From NCBI GenBank assembly GCA_963989385.1, contig OZ022508.1, positions 56,335,087 through 56,399,086 on the forward strand: a stretch of 64,000 nucleotides of DNA. Reading direction: 5' to 3'. Position numbers and translations under genes: made by a program. The notes below the pieces were generated by a model, which saw only the letters and a program-made list of their open reading frames with translations, did no database searches and was not told where the DNA came from. Source of the stretch: Ctena decussata (lineage: Eukaryota; Mollusca; Bivalvia; Lucinida; Lucinidae). Shown here piece by piece: positions 42,001-52,974 of the stretch (its first letter is position 1; every line of letters begins with the position of its first letter).

Positions 42001-45000
42001 CACATGACCAAGATGGCCGCCATGCCCATATATGGTAAAAACCCTTCAAAAATCTTCTTCTCCAGAACCAAAAGGCCTATGATCTTGAAACTTGGTATGT
42101 AGCATCGGGCATGTAGGCCTATCATAGTTTATACAAATGATGCCATTGCAATGACCTTGACCTAATTTATGACGCAGTCAACTTCGGTACCTTAGGCTTT
42201 TATATGAGAAAACGCTTAAACTGCGGATTTCTCAGAAACTATTTAAGTCTAAGGTACAATACTTGGTATACATGGTCAACGAAATGAACAAATAAAAATA
42301 TTATGTCACTAAAGCTCAAGGTCATTCGGTCCGTCCATCCGTCGTCAAGACTTTCGAACATCTTCTTCTCTGAAACCACTGGGCCGATTGAAGCCAAATT
42401 TCATATGGAGTCTCAGTGGGATGGGGGAACATAAGTTTGTATGCGGGGTCTGGGTCACATGACCAAGATGGCCGCCATGCCCATATATGGTAAAAACCCT
42501 TCAAAAATCTTCTTCTCCAGACCCAAAAGGCCTATGACCTTGAAACTTGGTATAAAGCATTGGGCATGCAGGCCCATCATAGTGTGTACAAATGATGACC
42601 TTGTGATGACCTTGACCTAATTTATGACATGGTCAACTTTGGTACGTTGGGCTGTTAAAACGCTTAAACAGCGGCTTTCTCAGAAACTATTTAAGTCTAA
42701 GGTACAATACTTGGTATATATGGTCAACTAAATGAGCAAATGAAGATATTATATCACTAAAGGTCAAGGTCATTCGGTCCGACCATCCGTCGTCAAGATT
42801 TTCAAACACTTTCTTCTCTGAAACAACTTCGCCAATTGAAGCCAAATTTCATATGGAGTCTCAGTGGGATGGGGGAACGTAATTTGTATGCGGGGTCTGG
42901 GTCACATGACCAAGATGGCCGCCATGCCCATATATGGTAAAAACCCTTCAAAAATCTTCTTCTCCGGAATCAAAAGGCCTATGACCTTGAAACTTGGTAT
43001 GTAGTATTGGGCATGCAGGCCCATCATAGTTTATACAAATGATGACCTTGCGATGACCTTGACCTAATTTATGACATGGTCAACTTTGGTATGTTGGGCT
43101 TTTATATGGGAAAGCGCTTAAACAGTGGATTTCTCAGAAACTATTTAAGTCTAAGGTACAATACTTGGTATACATGGTCAACTAAATGAACAAATGAAGA
43201 TATTATGTCTTTAAAGGTCAAGGTCATACGGTCCGACCATCCGTCGTCAAGATTTTCAAACATCTTCTCCTCTGTAACCACTGGGCCCGTTGAAGGCAAA
43301 TTTCATATGGAGTCTCAATGGGACGGGAGAACGAAAGTTTGTGCGCGGGGTCTGGGTCACATGACCAAGATGGCCGCCATGCCCATATATGGTAAAAACC
43401 CTTCAAAAATCTTCTTCTCCAGAACCAAAAGGCCTATGATCTTGAAACTTGGTATGTAGCATCGGGCATGTAGGCCTATCATAGTTTATACAAATGATGG
43501 CATTGCGATGACCTTGACCTAATTTATGACGCAGTCAACTTCGGTACCTTAGGCTTTTATATGAGAAAACGCTTAAACAGTGGATTTCTCAGAAACTATT
43601 TAAGTCTAAGGTATAATATTTGGTATTTATGGTCAACTAAATGAACCAATGAAGATATTGTGTCACTAAAGGTCAAGGTCATCCTGTCAGCCCGTCCGTT
43701 GTCAAGATTTTCAAACATCTTCTTCTCAGAGACCACTGGGCTGATTGAAGCCAAATTTCATATGGAGTCGCAGTGGGATGGGGGAATGAAAGTTTATACA
43801 CGGGGTCTGGGTCACATGACCAAGATGACCGCCATGCCCATATATGGTGAAAATCCTTCAAAAATCTTCTTCTCCAGAACCAAAAGGCCTATGACCTTGA
43901 AACTTGGTATATAGCATTGGGCATGCAAGCTCATCATAGTTTGTACAAATGATGACCTTGTGATGACCTAGATCTAATTTATGACATTGACACCTTTATT
44001 ACGTTAGACTTTTATGTGGAAAACGCTTAAACAGTGGATTTCTCAGAAACTATTTAATTCTAAGGTACAATACTTGGTATACATGGTCAACTAAATGAAC
44101 AAATGAAGATATTATGTCACTAAAGGTCTAGGTCATTCGGTCCGTCCATCCGTCGTCAAGATTTTCAAACATCTTCTCCTCTGAAACCACTTCGCCGATT
44201 GAAGCCAAATTTCATACGGAGTCTTAGTGGGATGGGGGAACGAAAGTTGGTTCCCGAGATCTGGGTCACATAACCAAGATGGCCGCCATGTCCATATATG
44301 GTAAAACCCGTTCAAAAATCATTTTCTCCAGAGTCAAAAGGCCTATGACCTTGAAACTTGGTATGTAGCATTTGGTACTTGGGCCCATCATAATTTATAC
44401 AAATCAGGACTGTGGATTGAGTGTGACCTAATTTATGGCAAGGTCAATTTTGATGCATTAGAAAATTCTTAAACAGTGGGTTTCTCAGAAACCATTCAAG
44501 ATGATATTTGGTATTTATGGTTAACTTAGTGAGCCTATGAAAATATTATGTTGTTTAAGGTCAAGGTCATTCTTTGTTCAAGGTCACTGTGATTCTGTTG
44601 CCTGTCAACATTTTCAAACATCTTCTCTGAAGCCATTGGGATGTTTGAAGCTGTGTTTCATAAGGAGCTTTACTGGGTTAAAAGAATCAAAGTTTGTTGA
44701 GCTGGTCATGGTCACATGACCAAGATGGACACCATGCCCATATATGGTAAAACTCCTTCAAAAATCTTCTTATTCTGAATCAAAGGCACAATGACCTCGT
44801 GGCATGTTATGTAGCATTGAGAACTGGGGCCCATCATAGTTTGTACAATCATGATGGTGCATTGGCCTTGACCTTATATATGGCAAGGTCAACTTTGGTA
44901 TGTTTTGCTTTTATATGAATAAATGCTTAAACAGTTGATTTCATGGAATTTTTTAAGCCTAGATATAATTATTGGAAAATATGGTTAACTAAATGAATAC

Positions 45001-45175
45001 ATGAAGAAATAAGGTCATTTTTTGAACTTTGCTCAATGTCACTGAAATTTTAAAATTAAAAATATGCACACCTTTAAAGTTACTGGTTTCAAATTTGTAA
45101 CAAATGAGCAAAATGACAAATTGTGTCCGTTGACAGAAGGTGTCAGGTGAGCTACAGGACCATTGGTCCTCTGGT
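39080..45175 (+). mobile_element. 6.1-kb Helentron-like element with ~454-bp tandem units
   Basis: Left end: AGCTCACCTGA (39087-39097) inside a palindrome (CACCTGAGCC GAAGGCTCATAGGTG) and a GTCCGTCC run. Right end: TCAGGTGAGCT (45143-45153), then a hairpin AGGACCATTGGTCCT (45156-45170) and CTGG-TTTT. Asymmetric inner inverted repeats plus a 3' hairpin are described for Helentron/Helitron2 non-autonomous elements; I assign it by resemblance. The core is about 12-13 units of ~447-457 bp. Units between about 39.6 and 43.5 kb form a trimeric higher-order repeat of 1357 bp with near-identical copies; units toward the right end are diverged. The recurring frames (MKGFYHIWAWRPSWSCDP on minus, MSLKVKVIRSDHPSS on plus) are unit by-products. 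Confidence 0.8.
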
Positions 45176-45179
45176 TTTA

Positions 45180-45759
45180 ATGTTGAATCAACGGTGTGTC
45201 CAGTTAGGCTATTCCTTGTTCTATAATTAAAAGGAATGTAATTTCTGTAACAACCCGAAGAAATGAGATACAGATGTCAGTGCGCGGTGTCAAGTTATCA
45301 CTGATAGATGTCTGAATTAGAAGATAAAAGTCGATTGAGGCTTTGTAATGTTAACTGTGAATACATATTTTGTATGATGTAAAAAAAAACATGTCTAACA
45401 TATTAAAGTGTTTAGGAACGCCTCTATCAATCCCCGCCATTTTTTTTTACTAATTTGCCCCTTTTATTTATATTTTTTGACTTCCTGTTTGCTACCTTGG
45501 ACGACGAAATTCCTCAAAAAAGGTCTCTTAAAGCAAAGTATTTGATCACAGAAGCGCAAACTCTCCCTTTTAAGAGTTGACAATTAGAAGGGAAAAATCA
45601 AAAATAGAGACGTTGCCCCCCCCCCCCCCCCTCTGAAGTATATAATGCAACTTAAAGAAGCTGTATTTAACGTCGCATATATATTAGAAACAGACAGCAA
45701 AAGCTCTGTATAGTTTTATTGCGACAAACAAGGTATCCAGTAACAAATTATACCTACCT
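45180..45759. other. Intron B of paralogue 2, right of the array
   Basis: Contains a poly-C run (45616-45631) and a decayed CTTCCTGTTTGCTACC-type interspersed repeat. No exon recognised. Confidence 0.45.
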
Positions 45760-45914
45760 GAAGACTTAACTTTATCTTCCTAGGACTACCCTTTATAGGC
45801 GAGCGTCCTAGTACCAGAACCATTTTACGCCTTTGGTATGGCGCGGCCAGGATTCGAACCCACGACCTCCCGTTCCCGAAGCGGACACTCTACCACTGAG
45901 TCTTCGGGCCGGTA
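45760..45914 (-). mobile_element. tRNA-derived SINE (second type), head next to an acceptor
   Basis: On the minus strand, GCCCGAAGACTCAGTGGTAGAGTGTCC (A box), CGCTTCGGGAACGGGAG (anticodon arm) and GGTCGTGGGTTCGAATCCTG (B box), then a body through CTAGGAC. The anticodon stem is mismatched, so a SINE head is more likely than a working tRNA. It ends about 25 bp before the exon C acceptor. Confidence 0.65.
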
Positions 45915-45939
45915 ACTGCTTAAAACTAATTCATTTCAG

Positions 45940-46114
45940 ATTCCGGCATTTAACAATATTGCTGAAACATTCACAGTCGATGTAGATATTTGTACAGATG
46001 GAAATACTACTGAAATCATTAGGCTTTCCTTTGAAAACCAAGGCGACTGCTTCAGTGTCGACTGCTTGGTGGGTTGTGATGAATGTTATGACAAGCTTTT
46101 CTGGTTTACTGAAG
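45940..46114 (+). CDS. Paralogue 2, exon C
   Basis: Acceptor TTCATTTCAG, donor GAAG|GTACTT, 175 bp, 58 codons plus one base (three codons shorter than paralogue 1). IPAFNNIAETFTVDVDICTD, GNTTEIIRLSFENQGDCFS, VDC, GCDEC, LFWFTE. The C-x(2)-C and DCF-x2-DC motifs are shared. Confidence 0.88.
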
Positions 46115-46629
46115 GTACTTATAAACCTGCCTTCACCCTCCAACTTTTGTGTATCCTTGGGTGCTGAGGACAAGTTCATTTGCACTGTTTTTTGTTTCAA
46201 GAGATCCCAGAAAGGTGGATCTTTACGACAGTTACCCCTTAATACAGTGATCTCTTAAGGCGTTTGACTGTAGTTTGTACCCAAAGCAAGCACTTTCAGC
46301 AACGCAAAGCCAAACACCAGCCAATGAGAAGTGACGTTTCATAAACGAAGACATCAAGCTACGACTGCATATCACAGGCAATCCTGTGATGTTTTGTGTA
46401 AATTTTTGCATTAAAATTTTGCATTATCAAATCAGAAGTTGCTTTATAGTAATAAGTGCATTAAGATTGAAAATATGCATACTTGCCACAAAACGCAACC
46501 CTTTGCACAAATATACAAGGTCTACATCTGCTACTTGCTAAAGCTCCAGGCGTGGAGACTGTGGTATTATGTAAACTATCAACTAATACATGGTTTGTAA
46601 ATTTACCAGTACCGCTCTTATAATAATTT

Positions 46630-46863
46630 GAGCCGCGACACGAGAAAATCAACAAAGTGGTTGTGCGCCGAGCGCAGACCCAGATCAGCCTGGGCATCCG
46701 CCCAGTCTGTGCAGACTCTTCGCTAAGTGCTTAAAGGGAGCTAAAGGGTCTGAACTACCTCCATGCAGACAACGAAGACTCTGTTCAGACTGGGCGGATG
46801 CCCAGGCTGATCTGAGTCTGCACTGTGCGCACCACTTCGTTGGTTTTCTCATGTCGCGGCTCA
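46630..46863. mobile_element. Hairpin MITE, type A, 86 bp before exon D
   Basis: Starts GAGCCGCGACACGAGAAAAT and ends GGTTTTCTCATGTCGCGGCTC. Same relative position as the type B copy in paralogue 1. Confidence 0.9.
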
Positions 46864-46949
46864 TGATCTAAAGCCACCATCATCATTATAGAATAAATGC
46901 ATAATTGTATACAGGCACATCTTTCTTACACACATTTCTTGCATTTTAG

Positions 46950-47637
46950 GAAACATGATTGCAACTGCTTCCAAAGGTATACGATTTGGTTTCAAGTATG
47001 AACTCCATATAACATGTTTTGATAGCAGTTTAACGAGCATACCGCAGCATAACCAAGCCAGTGTCGGACTTACCGTGTGGTTTAAGAAGACACTTACTTG
47101 TTCGTTACCATTAGTTTTGTCCACGATAAATTCACCTGGACTATCAACTACTTCTATAACCAAAGAGACCACTACTTATACACCGCTGCAGGCGTTGGCA
47201 AAATCACATATGAGCACGGTGTATACTTCAGCGAAAAAGATGAATGATCAAACAACGACAAAACTGCCATATGCAATAGCAATTCTGTCAGGTCTGACAA
47301 CAAAAGCCGTCACCCGACATGATACAACAAAATTCGCTACTGGTTTAAAGATAGAAAGTTCTGTCCCTCCAAAACCAAGTTCTCCAGGTTACCCAGTGGC
47401 ATCAATGACCCCAGAGGCAGTATCGATAACCAGCATTACAGTCTCATCAAATCCCTCCATAGTTACAACTAGTTCATCTCCTACAAATATTTACAATGCC
47501 CAGAGTGGATTCTTTGACGAGAAACTGAACATCGCCACTGTGTCAGTTGTTGGAGGTGTTCTCTTTCTGTGTATTTTGGTATCTTTTATTATTGCCGTTT
47601 GGAGTAAATGGTGTTTAACCAGTTCCATGATGTGTGG
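46950..47637 (+). CDS. Paralogue 2, exon D: end of ectodomain, Ser/Thr/Pro stalk, transmembrane helix
   Basis: Acceptor CTTGCATTTTAG, donor TGTGG|GTAAG, 688 bp, 228 whole codons, 37 more than paralogue 1; all extra length is in the stalk. Start: GIRFGFKYELHITCFDSSL, then PQHNQASVGLTVWF and LTCS. The stalk is rich in Thr, Ser, Pro and Lys (TTSITKETTTYTPL, SSVPPKPSSPGYP, TTSSSPTNIYNAQ). Juxtamembrane SGFFDEKLNIATVS, then helix VVGGVLFLCILVSFIIAVW and KWC. The ATG at 46955 is internal, not a start. Confidence 0.9.
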
Positions 47638-47648
47638 GTAAGACATTT

Positions 47649-47875
47649 GAGCCGCGACACGAGAAAACCAACAATGTGGTTGTGCGCCCAGCGCAGACTC
47701 AGATCAGCCTGGGCACCCGCCCAGTCTGATCAGAGTCTTCGCTGTCCGCATGGATGTAGCTTAGACCCTTAGCTACCCTTTAAGCGCAAAACGAAGACTC
47801 TGATCAGACTGGGTGGATGATCCGAGTCTGCGCTGAGCGCACAACCACATTGTTGGTTTTCTCGTGTCGCGGCTC
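47649..47875. mobile_element. Hairpin MITE, type A, 11 bp after the exon D donor, ATTT duplication
   Basis: ATTT flanks both ends (47645-47648, 47876-47879). The copy is complete at both termini with a short internal deletion on the right arm (GGTGGATGATCCGAGTC). It starts 11 bases after exon D. Confidence 0.92.
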
Positions 47876-47909
47876 ATTTGTCTCTTTTTCTCGTTAACTT
47901 CAATTCAGT

Positions 47910-48085
47910 GCTCCAGATAGAAGGAGGTTTTAAGGATAATTTTCCTTATTTGTTCATAAAAATATATATCGTGACCCCTCATTAAAACCGTCTCGCTGAG
48001 ACGGTTCTAATGAGGGATCACAATAATTGGTTTCTTCGAATATTTCTGAATTATCACTGTAACCCCTTCTTATCTTTAGCTCCGA
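47910..48085. mobile_element. Foldback MITE of the 1611-1823 family
   Basis: GTGACCCCTCATTAAAACCG / CGGTTCTAATGAGGGATCAC form the core; GCTCCAGATAGAAGG and CTTATCTTTAGCTC are the outer arms. Confidence 0.75.
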
Positions 48086-48152
48086 TTCATTGGGTAGTCA
48101 CAAGTGGCAACTGTTCTATCGCACTCTAACACTGCTGTGTAAATTACCTTTT

Positions 48153-49062
48153 TACGAGGGTTGTTCAGAAAGTTCTGATCTAGCCGCATAACTGTTTAGC
48201 GGCATGCTGGGGACAAATGCTAAACATGTATTGAAAGCACTACTTTTCGTCTTCATAACGGTACCTAACACTATCCGAAGATATATATTCTTATTGAGTT
48301 ACAACGCATGTTATAAGGCCCCAGTCATACCACTGGGCTAATTTCATATGTGAATTTATTTTCAGTGTGACATTCAAGTGAAAAATCATTGTAAATACAA
48401 ACTGATTTTTTGTCAGCTTCTTGTCATTCGCTGCTTTCAATATCCATTCAAAAGTTAGAAGGGCAGCAAACGTTATCGATTTAGTCCTTGCAAAGCAATG
48501 TGCAGTACTTATGATGTAAGTGAAAACAACGTCGTCATTTTTGAAAGCTCGTAGCGGCTTCGTTGTTTACATCAATTTTAATTTTTCGACGGTTTCGAAT
48601 TGGCCCATGCAAAAGCTCTTCCTAACAAGAATTTGAATGTTAAATTCGTTGTTTTTGTTACAAAATCTTTATAACTCTAGTAGAAAGGGAGAATTTGCTA
48701 CTACATAAAATGCTTATAATCTAAATTGAAGGCACAGTATGGGCCCTAGATTAAATATATTTTCCGCGATATTTACAGGTCACTGTTGCCTGGGGAATAA
48801 GTTTAAGTAGCAATGATGAAAACAATTCAAAGACTGCTCATATATGAACTATGACCTTCTAAAGTGAAAATCTGCAGTGGCCGTAGGGTAACCTCTTTCA
48901 AAAAACGTTAAAAAATATGTCCTTTAGAAAATATACACCACGTTTGCGGAGTTGCCCCGACATATCATACCTTTATATATTTTCGCTATCAGAAGTTCAG
49001 TATTTATGATGGTTACCAAAAATAAGACGTCACGATCAGAACTTTCTGAACATCCCTCGTAT
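48153..49062. mobile_element. ~910-bp TA-flanked mariner-like non-autonomous element
   Basis: Left TACGAGGGTTGTTCAGAAAG and then TTCTGATC; the right end is the mirror (GATCAGAACTTTCTGAACAT then CCCTCGTA). One mismatch over 28 bp. ACGAGGGTTGTTCA is a typical mariner terminus. The interior lacks transposase; a transposase fragment lies just outside at 49290-49640. Confidence 0.8.
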
Positions 49063-49289
49063 ATTGAAATAAACTCCAACCTTCTTGCATGGATACTGTA
49101 TATTAAATATTTTCATTGGACCATATGCAATATGGGTATAAATGCATTTCAAAGCCAAGTCAACACAGGTAGCCATGGGTTACATATGCCCGACTTTTAC
49201 ACAGGTGGAATTATGGCCAGGGTGCCTGTGCCTGAGAACTCTAGTGTTACTAGTATAAACGGCAAGAAATAAATTCTCCCTTGTGTCAT

Positions 49290-49640
49290 TCAGAACTGTT
49301 ATGAACCATGCGTGAACAAGTGTTCTTTTGCTGCATGATAATGCACCAGCTCATTGTTCAGTCCTTATTCTTGAGTATTTGAAGAAGCAGTATATGAAAT
49401 TATGCTACATTCCTGCTATAGTCCTGACTTTGCCTCATGTAACATTAGGCTTAATCCTCAGACTAAGCCTTATATGTTGGATCATTGTTCAGAGTCGCGT
49501 AGTGCTGTGGGGGGTGGTGCATTATATCAGTGTCTTAACAGTTTATCTAAAGAAGTGTTCACAAATGCATTGTCAGACTGGCCGATTTGATTGAATAAGT
49601 GTGTAAATGTGCTAGAAGAATTTGAAGGTATGAAATAAAG
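49290..49640 (+). pseudogene. Mariner transposase C-terminal fragment, frameshifted
   Basis: LLHDNAPAHCS (the HDNAPAH motif with the second catalytic Asp), LEYLKKQ, then a frameshift to MLHSCYSPDFASCN (the YSPDLAPCD block with the third Asp). Then YQCLNSLSKEVFTNALSDW, a stop at the place of a usual Ile/Arg, LNKCVNVLEEFEGMK. D,D(34)D order is clear. One frameshift and at least one stop make it inactive. The N-terminal half is absent, and the fragment is not inside the TIR pair at 48153-49062. Confidence 0.8.
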
Positions 49641-49875
49641 TCCAGAAATAAGACAAAACACAGTAGGTTAACGTTAAGGTATGAAATAGGCACTTTTGAT
49701 AAAGTAATCTTAACGAAATTTGCTAGGATTTTCTGCCAATTGTCACTACTTTTCAAATGCTCCATGTAAAACCATATTCCAAATATGAGTTACATCTTGT
49801 AGTTTGTCTAGGTAACTTACTGATATGTGCTCTGAAAAGCAAATGGATAAGTAACAAGACACTCTGACACAATCA

Positions 49876-50100
49876 ATCAAGCTCCAGATAAGAGTGGGTT
49901 ACAATGATAATTCGGGAATGTTTTTTCTTATTTTTCAGTGAAAACATATATTGTGACCCTCATTAGAACCGTCTCCCTGAGATTAGAACCGTCTCCCTGA
50001 GATGGTTTTAATGAGGGGTCACAACATATGTTTTTATGGACAAATAAGGAAAATTATCCCTAAATTATCCTGCCTATACTCCCTATTATCTGGAGCACTG
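49876..50100. mobile_element. Foldback MITE of the 1611-1823 family, with internal duplication
   Basis: AGCTCCAGATAAGAGTGGG and the mirrored CTATTATCTGGAGC are the arms. The core TTAGAACCGTCTCCCTGAGA is present twice in tandem, a 20-bp local duplication at the loop. Confidence 0.8.
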
Positions 50101-50288
50101 AATCAAGCAAACAGGAAGTTACAGAAGTTGTCTCTCTTTGGAAAAATGGAGAAAAACATGGAGATATACCCATACACCTTACTGTAGCAGACAAAATTCT
50201 TCTGAAACTATTTTAGTAGCCAACAAGAAACGATTTGTAAATGTGCAAAGAGAAAGAATTTGAGGGCATTGAACGAGAAGATACCTAT

Positions 50289-50561
50289 TTGGTTGGTTGA
50301 TTTGATGCTTAACGTCCACGGTAAACAACTAAGGTCATGTTGGGACGGTCAGTTAACCTAACCACACTATTCCTGGGCAGGCTTAGACCTTCTAAGCGGT
50401 TAACCAGTACTAAGTGCACAAACTTTCGCCAGTAACTGACAAATGCCCTTCTTGAATCAGCGGAAGGAGAAACGAAAGTATGTGGCCAGACAGGGATTCG
50501 AACCCAGGACCTCTGACTTACGAGTCAGGTGCCCTACCGATTGCACTACCCGGCCCGGCTA
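50289..50561 (-). mobile_element. tRNA-derived SINE with 13-bp target duplication
   Basis: Same SINE as 23195-23470, reversed: GGGTTCGAATCCCTGTCTGG as B box, CTGACTCGTAAGTCAG-type anticodon arm, and a CAAATCAACCAACC tail. AGAAGATACCTAT lies on both sides (50276-50288 and 50562-50574), proof of retrotransposition. Confidence 0.92.
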
Positions 50562-50706
50562 AGAAGATACCTATAAATTCTTGGAACTTGTTTTCCGATC
50601 CTAACATTATATGTGAATATGATTTGTATGAAACAAGAAAAAAATAAAATATTGTTTAAACAAACTTAAACAATCTTCTTTCATCATCATAAAAACTTAA
50701 ATTAAA

Positions 50707-50955
50707 TGGTAAAAATACACTGTTCAGGAATGGGACCCCATTCATTGTCCAGCTTATAATTCTATTCCATTATTCCATAGGGAACCGGAAAAAGAAAATT
50801 GTACTTAGTTGAAAAATTTTCGAGAAACATGTCCTTCCTACTTTTTGCCAGTTAAATGATTCAATATATGCACACCAACCCACACTGAAGGTTGAAGCGC
50901 TTTCAGAAAGATCTGTGTTTCAATGTTTTTACCACTGATAGGACTATGGAGACCG
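50707..50955 (+). mobile_element. TTAA-MITE, 3' fragment
   Basis: ATGGTAAAAATACACTGT through CCACTGATAGGACTATGGAGAC matches the 3' half of the copies at 4898 and 16106. The 5' half and clear TTAA ends are missing. Confidence 0.7.
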
Positions 50956-51109
50956 AAATAAAATGTCTCCCAGCTGCACTGCAAAGAGTACTTTTCTATT
51001 GCAACTAAGTTTTATCATGAAATTATACTTTGTTTTATAGTTTGTATTCAGTCAAGTGTAGTGGTATGCAAGTTTTATGTGTTTTAAAGTCTTTCATTGT
51101 TTATTGCAG

Positions 51110-51140
51110 ACGAGATGGTGACAAAGAAGAAAGAGCTTGA
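51110..51140 (+). CDS. Paralogue 2, exon E: cytoplasmic tail and stop
   Basis: Acceptor TTTATTGCAG. One base joins GG of exon D to make Gly, then RDGDKEERA and TGA. The pairing with exon E of paralogue 1 anchors the last intron (47638-51109) despite the tiny exon. The longer frame 51097-51411 in another register is not coding. Confidence 0.88.
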
Positions 51141-51144
51141 TATA

Positions 51145-52500
51145 AAAGACAGAAGTAAATGCGGAATTTATGCACAACATTTCTGCATGAACAAAGCCAC
51201 CAGTGGTCTAAGAAAAGGTCAAGGTTTATTTGTCAGCTTGAAGCTTAAATCTTATTCCAAAACGATATACCATTCAAAAAAGTTTTGCATTTCAGGGGTT
51301 ATGTTTTCACAGACCTTATGCAAATCAATCTTATTTCTTCTATATATACCAAACAAAAAAAGAAACGCAGAAGGTAAGATTTTACTGTTTAATTTACCTT
51401 TTAAAGCATGATTTCTAATCAAATCTCGTTCAAACTTTATCATGGCGTAGACGAGTATCTGTACATTCCACATGCATGAAAAATAAGCATTAATGAAATC
51501 GTTGACAGTGATTTCCATGCGTTTGATCAAGCTTACTGTCTGCATGGACTGTAGAGTATAAATGTGTATTTGGATGTTGTAAGTGAGTTTTGCTTGTGTT
51601 TTAAACGTCAAAACACATCCGCAAATAGTCGCTGCTTTATGTCAAGAATGGAATGCATTTCCTCAGCATTCGATTTAGAATATCATCAGTTCTATGCGCG
51701 GAAGATGTACGGCATGCATACGAACCAAGGGAGGGCACACCTCTTATTGAAAACAGTGACATTGAAAACAGACCCCTGCCTTGTTTAGAGACCCGTCACA
51801 AAGTACCAAATTGACACAATTAAATCAAATTTTCGGGTTGAACTGTCTGACTGTCTACCTCTAACACTATATGAATCATTTTCTTAAATTCTTTGTAGTT
51901 TCCAAGAAAATACCAAAATATTACTGTGTGCGTTTCTTTTTTTGTTTGGTATATAATTCAAAAGTGTGGCAATGAAAGACATTTATTTTTATGATGGTCT
52001 TATGTTTCAGTATAGGAGTAAAGACCTAAATCAAAATTGATTTTCCACAGAGTTTGTTTAGAACATATAGTATTTGTCAGTTTTTTTTTTTCTTCTTCTT
52101 CATCAGTAAGGAGTTTGTGTAGAACATTTAGTATTTGCTAGTCAAATGTTTTCTTCTTCCCTGACAAGGTGATTGCTGTCCTCAGATATCACCTTGTCAG
52201 CTATTTACAGAGACAGTGTTACTACTGAAACCTTGGAGCAAAGCAAACGAGTTTTTATAAAAATATGAAATAGGCCAGCTTTGAGGTAAATTTATCTTTA
52301 CTCGTCATCTATATGCTGGAATAACAATAACTTAACTTCACAGGATAATTACTCAAAGAAACACAACAATGCACAAAATTTGTATTTATTTCTTTTTCTT
52401 AAAAAATAAACTCACTCTCTCTCTGATTCTCTGATCTTTTGGACATTACTTTCTGCACTTTCTACCATATTCACACTGGAGACAGAAATGTTAGTGCAAA
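51145..52500. other. 3' flank of paralogue 2 and intergenic space to RUVBL2
   Basis: Overlapping frames on both strands at 51252-51788 are unsupported. ATTTAGTATTTG blocks near 52060 and 52125 are a short direct duplication. AAGGTGAT...GATATCACCTTG at 52166-52198 is a small palindrome. The two genes converge here. Confidence 0.45.
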
Positions 52501-52504
52501 CAGA

Positions 52505-52715
52505 AAAATTCAGAGCTGCTGATACTAAGACGGGATAACAGGTGTAACTTACGAGATTATTTGCCAACTTTCTCCTGAAAAACATAAGTTGTGACCCATC
52601 ATTAGACCCGTCTCAGACAGCCGGTTCGAATGAGGGGTCACAACATAAGTTTTCACAGATAAGAAAAGTTATCTCAGAACATTTCTCAAAACCCCACCTT
52701 ATCTGGAGGTTTGCT
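52505..52715. mobile_element. Foldback MITE of the 1611-1823 family
   Basis: Core AAGTTGTGACCCATCATTAG and GGTTCGAATGAGGGGTCACA, with ACATAAG... on both sides. One side of the central stem has diverged (GACAGCCGG). Confidence 0.7.
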
Positions 52716-52968
52716 GGGCTCCTCAAAGACGAGTAACTGATCTTTCACTATAGTGTTCACTGTCACAAGATTGTCTGACTGACCTAATCTAATTTGCCTT
52801 GTTTGCAATTAAATAATTCATTGACTTGGTCTAGAAGCCTTCTACATTTGGATGTTACCTGATTCAACCAGCATGAGAAAAGATACCATTCATGCCAGAA
52901 AGTTGTAAGAACTCATTAATACATAAAATCATTGCCATTCAAATCAAATGTAGGATGATGCTGAAACA

Positions 52969-52974
52969 TTTATT
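52969..52974 (-). terminator. RUVBL2: Possible RUVBL2 polyadenylation signal
   Basis: AATAAA on the minus strand about 135 bp past the stop codon. Position is plausible for a short 3' untranslated region. Confidence 0.4.

Noticed and set aside
39607..44315. Repeated 60- and 84-codon open frames (MKGFYHIWAW..., MSLKVKVIRS...)
   Set aside because: They recur once per ~454-bp unit on both strands of the same tandem array, with no splice or start context; they are by-products of the repeat.
45838..45912. Possible minus-strand tRNA gene
   Set aside because: Anticodon stem mismatched and followed by a SINE-like body; called a SINE head.
51097..51411. 104-codon frame starting just before exon E of paralogue 2
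   Set aside because: Its register differs from the supported GRDGDKEERA tail and it begins in the intron.
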